Shown piece after piece: positions 59,801-64,000 of a stretch of DNA of 64,000 nt. Numbering within the stretch: the stretch's first letter is position 1; every line of letters begins with the position of its first letter. The stretch lies in contig CAUYLG010022269.1 in the NCBI GenBank assembly GCA_963573385.1, positions 1 through 64,000 on the forward strand. Direction: 5' to 3'. Both the position numbers and the translations under genes were made by a program. Source of the stretch: Cacajao melanocephalus. Its lineage: Eukaryota > Chordata > Mammalia > Primates > Pitheciidae. The notes under the pieces are model-generated. The model saw only the letters and a program-made list of their open reading frames with translations. It was not told where the DNA came from and searched no databases.

Positions 59801-62581
59801 TCTCCATCCTCCCAGGAGCCCTCATGCTGCATGTCACAGCCACGCCCACTTCCTCCGCCCCTGGAAACCTCTCATCTGTGCTCCCTTTAGTTTTGTCATT
59901 TTGAGCACTTTCTGTGGACAGGATCTTGCTATTTGTGACCTTTGGGACTGGCTTTTCTCAGCATCGTTCCCTGCAGGTCCATGCAGGATGGGTGCTAAGC
60001 CTTTTAATCCCGAGCGGTATCTGACTTTTGCCTTTCAACCGCAGGTATCAGTAACGTCTAACGCAAAGGGTCTCAGTGCTCGACCCGACAGCTGACACAT
60101 CCCCCAGCCTCTTGCAGCAGCAACAGCCAACCCCACACTCACCCGGACCAGGCTGGGCGCCACACTCGGGCATGGGGTCCTCACGTGCTTCAGGCACTTC
60201 TCGTGGGACATGAAATTGCAGACTGTGGGAATGAGAGCTGCATGAGCAGGCCCATCCCACCCAATGCTGTCCTACCCAGGAAGTCAGAGGCCCCAGGGCA
60301 ATTCCACCATCCCCACCATGCAGCACCAGGGGCCCTGTGGTCCTCGAGTTCCCCACCACTGGGGAAAGCCTGCAGCCCAGAGTAGGGACCTGGGTGCCGC
60401 TGACCATCCTAGAGGACAGTGAGGGTCCTCTCATCCAGACAGCAGCCCCTGCCTCTCTGGCCGGCCTGGCACCACTCCTGCCTCTGCAGTTGGACCTCTC
60501 AGGGGGCAGCCTGGGGCTCAACAGGCTCACCAAGCGGCAGGGGCTGCTCCGGCTTCTGCAGATCAGCTTTGCCTGGTACACCTGTCCCTCACTCCCCCAA
60601 AACTGCATATACCCCTAACTGTCCCTGCTGTGTGCTGTCATCACGCCTGAGACCTGGAGCCACCTGGGACAGGTGAGGGCGCTGGAAAGGCAGGAGCCGC
60701 TGGGGAGTGGGCAGCCCCAAGACTCCCAAGGAGCTCTGGCTGTGTGCACGGGGCCCAGGGAGCACCTCAGCCAGCAGGGTGCTCAGGAGGGCATAAGAGC
60801 GGCAAGCACCACACCCAGCAGTGAGAGAGACGGGAGGGTGGGGCCGGGTCAGGAGGGAAGGCAGGAGCCCTGGGCTGGGGCAAAGGCTGCTGGGGGCTGG
60901 GAGTGGGCAGGGCACACAGCGACACACCTGCCAAGACAGCCCTGGGTGAAGGTTGTGCCATGGAGCCCCAGGCAGCCCAGCCGGGACAGGCCGCTCTCCC
61001 AGAAGGACCTGCTGGTGCTGCCACACAGCACCCCTCACCTGGCCACCCCAGTCTCCAGATGGGACCAAGAGAAGCTCCTCCTGGCGGCTTAGGAGAAAAG
61101 CTCTGGAAGCAAGCTGGGGTCCGCCGAGAGAAGGGGGGGGCAGGCAGTGCCCAGGTCCCCTCTGTCGTGGAGACAGGGCCTGCTCACCCCACGCCCCACG
61201 CTTGGTTCTCCTGGAGGGGGAGGGCGCCCTTCTTCCCACACCCCTGCCAGCCCCTCTTCCACGGGTGCTGCCCAGGAGGGCCCTTGTGCCACCTCCCAAG
61301 GGGGAGGGGACCCAGAGTCTGGTCTCAGGCTGGGAGCTGCCTCAGCCACACATGCACACGCCCCACCTCGGGGGAAGCCCCTGTCCCCAGGCAGCAGGCA
61401 TGGCAGTGCCATGCTCTGATGTGACAAAGAAGCCGGCGGGCCAGGCCACCTTGTGCAGCCCTGGGGGTTGGAACAACTGTGCCATTTCCACCACAGACGA
61501 CGACCCTGTGTGAAGGGCCCAGTCCCCTCTGCAGCCCCTGGCCTGAGTGGTCCCCTATCCCCAGAGCAAAGGCCCGAATCTCTGAGCAGGGCAGAGGCTC
61601 CTTAGCCCCTCCCACCTCGGTGTCCCTGGCCAGGACACAGTAAGTGTCAAACGTCCAGGACTCCGGTCCTGTCCTTGGCTCCCTTCAGAGGCTGGGCTGC
61701 GGTCCCCAAGGCCTGCCTGCTTGCCGCGGGGGAAGAAGAGAGCCAGCCCTGGGAGCGCCCGGGCCCAGAGCAGGGAAGGGCCATCCTCACCCCAGCCAGG
61801 GCTGGGCAGCTGGGTGGAGCAGGGCGCGGCCTGGCTCTCCAGGAGGCTGGGGCTTGGGGCCACAGCATGAGAAGGGTCAGGGCCAGGGGCCCAGACCAGC
61901 CCTGCCTGACCACACCTGCTGCCCCGGCCGCTGGGAAAGCAAGCCGGCCATGGGAACCCCAGGGGAGGTCGCGCTCGCATCAGGCACAGCCCCTGGGTTG
62001 CAGCCACCGCGCAGCACGATGGAGACACTGCCCGCACCTCCCAGGCGAGGAAGCCCGGAGACCCGGGCCCACGGCGCACAGGCCCAGACCGCCCCACGAA
62101 GGCAGGTCCCGCGGGCAGGGCTGGGACCCCGCCCCCCGCCCAGAAAGCGCCGGCGCCACCTCGGCTCAGGCTCCCGCCCACGAGGCAGGGGCAGGGAGCA
62201 GCCAGGTGGACACCGGGGCCGGGGCCCCGGGCGAGCGCGTGCGTCCGGCGCAGGCCGTGCCCGCGGGAAGGGGCACGGGCGCTCACCGTCGCACAGGAAG
62301 CCGGCCAGCCCCCAGATGAAGTCGGAGCAGAGGTGGCAGAAGGTGGGCTTGGTGAGCGTCACCTTCCGGAAGCTGTGTCCCGGCGCAGCGGCGGGGCCCG
62401 GGGCTCTGGCGCCCGCCCGCTCCGGCCCCGGCCCCGGCCCCGGCCCCGGTCCCGGTCCCGGCCCCGGCCCCGGGCGCGCGCGGCCTCCTGCGCCCAGCAC
62501 CGGGCTGCAGGCCGGGCTGCCTGGGCGCGGGGAGCCGCCGCCCAGCCAGGCGCGGGCCCCAGGCTCGGCCGCCGCCGCCAT
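50711..62581 (-). CDS. DGKQ: DGKQ, diacylglycerol kinase theta, 23 coding exons, 950 codons
   Basis: DGKQ phosphorylates diacylglycerol to phosphatidic acid, ending C1-type signalling at plasma membrane and nucleus and in synaptic vesicle recycling. The 23 exons sum to 2,853 nt with no internal stop. Domain order: Pro-Gly run 37-53; three cysteine-rich C1 domains at about 69-116, 130-177 and 191-245; Ras-associating domain at about 400-500; catalytic domain with VFVNPKSGG (599-607) and the ATP-site GGDGT at 653-657, G656 matching human G648; accessory domain with [10 protein letters not shown] and [14 protein letters not shown] toward the C terminus. Human is 942 residues; the extra eight are accounted for by four more Pro-Gly pairs. 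The start is the ATG at 62579-62581 ([16 protein letters not shown]). The gene is convergent with TMEM175. Confidence 0.97.
51138..51290 (-). CDS. DGKQ: DGKQ exon 22 (codons 867-917)
   Basis: 153 nt, encoding [20 protein letters not shown] to MIISAAGPK. Frame-neutral. Confidence 0.96.
51374..51485 (-). CDS. DGKQ: DGKQ exon 21 (codons 829-866)
   Basis: 112 nt, encoding [20 protein letters not shown] and [18 protein letters not shown]. Confidence 0.96.
51591..51737 (-). CDS. DGKQ: DGKQ exon 20 (codons 780-829)
   Basis: 147 nt, encoding [20 protein letters not shown] to [11 protein letters not shown]. Confidence 0.96.
51929..52029 (-). CDS. DGKQ: DGKQ exon 19 (codons 747-780)
   Basis: 101 nt, encoding [20 protein letters not shown] and [14 protein letters not shown]. 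The conserved GIGIDAE opens the accessory domain. Confidence 0.96.
52367..52545 (-). CDS. DGKQ: DGKQ exon 18 (codons 687-746)
   Basis: 179 nt, encoding [20 protein letters not shown] to DAEPPK. GTGNDLGR is the second conserved catalytic motif. Confidence 0.96.
52706..52854 (-). CDS. DGKQ: DGKQ exon 17 (codons 637-687), GGDGT
   Basis: 149 nt, encoding [20 protein letters not shown] and [20 protein letters not shown]. Contains the nucleotide-binding GGDGT. Confidence 0.96.
53075..53226 (-). CDS. DGKQ: DGKQ exon 16 (codons 587-637), start of catalytic domain
   Basis: 152 nt, encoding [20 protein letters not shown] and [29 protein letters not shown] is the typical beginning of a DAG-kinase catalytic domain. 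Confidence 0.96.
53227..54934 (-). other. DGKQ: DGKQ intron 15
   Basis: 1.7 kb of GC-rich, Alu-free sequence. Around 53940-54030, cacacctggctcc followed by agagcgagtgggctggggca occurs twice in tandem. No other element was recognised. Confidence 0.8.
54935..55050 (-). CDS. DGKQ: DGKQ exon 15 (codons 548-586)
   Basis: 116 nt, encoding [20 protein letters not shown] and [19 protein letters not shown]. Confidence 0.95.
55249..55287 (-). CDS. DGKQ: DGKQ exon 14 (codons 535-548), 39 nt
   Basis: Encodes [13 protein letters not shown]. Phase 1 at both ends. Acceptor TTTGCAG|CCACC, donor CAAG|GTGAGC. Confidence 0.93.
55699..55849 (-). CDS. DGKQ: DGKQ exon 13 (codons 485-535, partial last)
   Basis: 151 nt, encoding [20 protein letters not shown] and [20 protein letters not shown]. 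Confidence 0.95.
56206..56267 (-). CDS. DGKQ: DGKQ exon 12 (codons 464-484)
   Basis: 62 nt, encoding [20 protein letters not shown] and Q. Confidence 0.95.
56482..56536 (-). CDS. DGKQ: DGKQ exon 11 (codons 446-464), NAGNAG acceptor
   Basis: 55 nt, encoding [18 protein letters not shown]. The acceptor is CAGCAG. The downstream AG gives RQAEG as in human; the upstream AG would add one Gln. Confidence 0.93.
56698..56788 (-). CDS. DGKQ: DGKQ exon 10 (codons 415-445)
   Basis: 91 nt, encoding [20 protein letters not shown] and [10 protein letters not shown], in the Ras-associating region. Confidence 0.95.
56863..57095 (-). CDS. DGKQ: DGKQ exon 9 (codons 338-415, partial last)
   Basis: 233 nt, encoding [20 protein letters not shown] to [11 protein letters not shown]. 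Leads into the Ras-associating domain. Confidence 0.95.
57259..57359 (-). CDS. DGKQ: DGKQ exon 8 (to codon 337)
   Basis: 101 nt, encoding [20 protein letters not shown] and [14 protein letters not shown]. Confidence 0.95.
57436..57510 (-). CDS. DGKQ: DGKQ exon 7
   Basis: 75 nt, low-complexity linker [20 protein letters not shown]. Phase 1 at both ends, so skipping keeps the frame. Confidence 0.93.
57595..57742 (-). CDS. DGKQ: DGKQ exon 6 (codons 230-279, partial last)
   Basis: 148 nt, encoding [20 protein letters not shown] and [15 protein letters not shown]. The end of C1-3 and the linker. Confidence 0.95.
57877..58002 (-). CDS. DGKQ: DGKQ exon 5 (codons 188-229)
   Basis: 126 nt, encoding [20 protein letters not shown] and [20 protein letters not shown]. 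Bulk of C1-3. Confidence 0.95.
58075..58160 (-). CDS. DGKQ: DGKQ exon 4 (codons 159-187)
   Basis: 86 nt, encoding [18 protein letters not shown] then [11 protein letters not shown]. Completes C1-2. Confidence 0.95.
58414..58513 (-). CDS. DGKQ: DGKQ exon 3 (codons 126-159, partial last)
   Basis: 100 nt, encoding [20 protein letters not shown] then [13 protein letters not shown]. First half of C1-2. Confidence 0.95.
58514..60142 (-). other. DGKQ: DGKQ intron 2
   Basis: 1.6 kb. 59040-59200 is AT-rich. 59,880-60,050 resembles a small antisense L1 3' fragment (gggactggcttttctcagca). No exon was seen. Confidence 0.7.
60143..60222 (-). CDS. DGKQ: DGKQ exon 2 (codons 99-125)
   Basis: 80 nt, encoding [18 protein letters not shown] and more. 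It completes the zinc ligands of C1-1. Confidence 0.95.
60223..62286 (-). other. DGKQ: DGKQ intron 1
   Basis: 2.1 kb, GC-rich toward the promoter. Nothing recognisable beyond unique sequence. Confidence 0.75.
62287..62581 (-). CDS. DGKQ: DGKQ exon 1 (codons 1-99, partial last)
   Basis: Encodes the Ala/Gly/Pro-rich N terminus, eight Pro-Gly pairs (residues 37-53) and the first half of C1-1 ([20 protein letters not shown]). Donor GACG|GTGAGC. Confidence 0.95.
62432..62480. repeat. Coding GGCCCC/GGTCCC repeat (Pro-Gly run of DGKQ)
   Basis: Eight consecutive six-base Pro-Gly units in exon 1, with silent c/t differences in two of them. Replication slippage explains the eight-residue difference from human. 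Confidence 0.9.
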
Positions 62582-63620
62582 TCCCGGCCCGAGCGGCCCG
62601 AACCCCTTCGGGTCCGCGCTGAGGGGACCGGAGCCGCTGCTCCACCGCCCGCGCAGCGCAGCCCAGCCCGGCTTCCGACTGCGCCCGCCACACTGCGCAG
62701 GCGCGAGCCTCGGGGCGGGGCCGGGCGCTGCTGGTGGGCGGGGAGGGGCGGGCCTTGCGGTGGGTGGGGCGGAGCCTGCTACAGGACGCGGCCATGCCCT
62801 GTGGGTGGGCGGGGCTGGGGGCGGGCCCTGTGATCGGGCGGGGCGGGGCGGGGCCTGCGCGTGGGGGGCCCCTGGCGAACCCGCCGCGGGGAACTGGTCC
62901 GCGTGGGCTCAGCCTGACCGCAGCCGGCCCAGACTTCCCCTCACGCGGCCTGCGGACGCCGCACGCGCGGCATTGCACCTGTGGCGCCCCGGCCCGCGAC
63001 TGCGCAGACAGACGCCTCCCACGCGGGACGCCCAGGCGAGGGGCAGTGCCGCAGGCCTCCCAGGGTGGGTCCCGGGAAGCGGGGTTTGCGATGCGTGGGC
63101 GGCTCCGTCTGTGGGGTCCTCGCATGCGCCGACTTGGCCGTGCCCGAGGCCCAGGACCCTCTGCCCCCGACCGCTGTCCTCACTGCAACGGGGATCGGCC
63201 TGCGGCCCGGGCTGTCCCCTGGCGACCCCCACCCGGGCCTCACGCCGAGCGTCCAGCTCTCCTGCCCCGCGCGCGCCCCGGGTCTTGTTCAGGTGGCACT
63301 GGTGGCCTTTGGGAGTCGCGTCCACGCGGGTCACCCCTCCCCGCCGCTGGCAGCACTCCGGGGTCCCTGCCCCCATGGGCCTAACCGTGGATAGGAGTCT
63401 GCGCGGCCGGGGACCCTATCCCGAACCACCAAGCAGGGACCCGCGGGGGGCGGTGCTCCAGGGCCAGCTCCGCAGGCAGTCTGGGGCAGCGGGGAGGATG
63501 TCGGGGAGACGCAGGAAAGGGACTGGGGGCTGTGGAGGGAAGGAGCCGGGAGACCTGACGTGGGGGCTCCACCGGTGGGGGCACCGAGGCCGCAGGGGGA
63601 TTCCAGGAGTGGAGGGTGAG
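62582..63620. promoter_or_regulatory. DGKQ: CpG-island promoter of DGKQ
   Basis: Very CpG-rich from about 62,050 to 63,620, with no TATA box. There is an almost perfect NRF1 site tgcgcaggcgcg at 62693-62704, a cluster of GC boxes (gggcggggc) at about 62715-62860, and another NRF1-like gcatgcgcc near 63122. The 5' UTR lies directly above 62581. Confidence 0.85.
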
Positions 63621-64000
63621 CTGGGGACCCAGTCCAAGGACGGAGGAGAGCAGGCCCCTGAAATGGTGGAGAGGAGCTCTGTTCTCAACTCAGTCCTCAA
63701 CCCGGGATAATTCTGTTTGTCCAGAATTGGTTAAGCTGCTGGGGCAGGGCCCTGAGTGGGCCCCCGGGTGAAGGGGATGTAGCGAAAGCTTCAGGTATCT
63801 CGGCCTTCCAGGAGCTGTGCTTGGGACAGACGCACACTGAAGAATGTGAGTGACCAGGAGGGGCTGCCTGGAGGCAGCGGGAAGACGTCCAGCTGGAGAC
63901 CCAGAGCAGAGGCCCTGTGGCAGGTGCTCTCCCCAGCCGCCTCCTGATGCCTGCCTGCGCGGGGAGGCCCAGAGTCACCACCCCTGCATGTCCTGTCTCC
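63621..64000. other. Intergenic sequence upstream of DGKQ
   Basis: I see no gene, repeat family or conserved site here. Confidence 0.6.

Noticed and set aside
61644..63710. A 688-codon open frame on the plus strand
   Set aside because: It runs antisense through DGKQ exon 1 and its CpG-island promoter. GC-rich sequence lacks stops by chance, and the translation is low-complexity Gly/Arg/Pro/Ala without domains.

Overview
The window is nuclear DNA of a simian primate, orthologous to human 4p16.3. It holds three protein genes: the 5' part of GAK (minus strand), all coding exons of TMEM175 (plus strand) and all coding exons of DGKQ (minus strand). Primate origin follows from about three dozen Alu copies, primate-type L1 remnants, and 7SL and U6atac RNA copies. 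The proteins are close to the human ones as I remember them but carry many substitutions (roughly 20 in the 223 residues of the last TMEM175 exon). A non-human simian, probably an Old World monkey, is therefore more likely than human. The species call rests on memory, not on an alignment.

Layout. 1-19,500: GAK exons 5 to 1, right to left on the minus strand (codons 1-175, the kinase N-lobe up to the HRD aspartate), with large introns rich in minisatellites, Alus and L1. 19,500-20,200: CpG-rich, TATA-less bidirectional promoter shared by GAK and TMEM175. 20,200-34,970: long 5' intron of TMEM175, an L1 and Alu field containing a U6atac-L1 chimeric retrosequence. 35,004-48,660: ten TMEM175 coding exons whose splicing gives an intact 504-codon frame. 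An L1-derived 44-bp minisatellite and a 7SL copy lie in its introns. 48,661-50,710: convergent 3' ends of TMEM175 and DGKQ. 50,711-62,581: 23 DGKQ coding exons, read right to left, giving an intact 950-codon frame in an almost Alu-free gene. 62,600-63,700: CpG-rich DGKQ promoter. To 64,000: no gene seen.

Functions. GAK (auxilin-2) is a clathrin-coat kinase and uncoating factor. TMEM175 is an endolysosomal K+/H+ channel. DGKQ converts diacylglycerol to phosphatidic acid. They are neighbours, not an operon, although GAK and TMEM175 share a promoter and both lie in a Parkinson's disease association locus in human.

Most notable items: (1) a U6atac snRNA fused through a 17-T tract to an L1 3' end, with target-site duplications; (2) a minisatellite built from the GAK exon 5 splice-donor junction, repeating the catalytic HRD codons into the intron; (3) methionine at the GAK kinase gatekeeper, residue 123, where human has threonine; (4) isoleucine at TMEM175 residue 393, the site of human M393T; (5) a long UG repeat just downstream of a TMEM175 splice donor. 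I found no undescribed multi-gene system.
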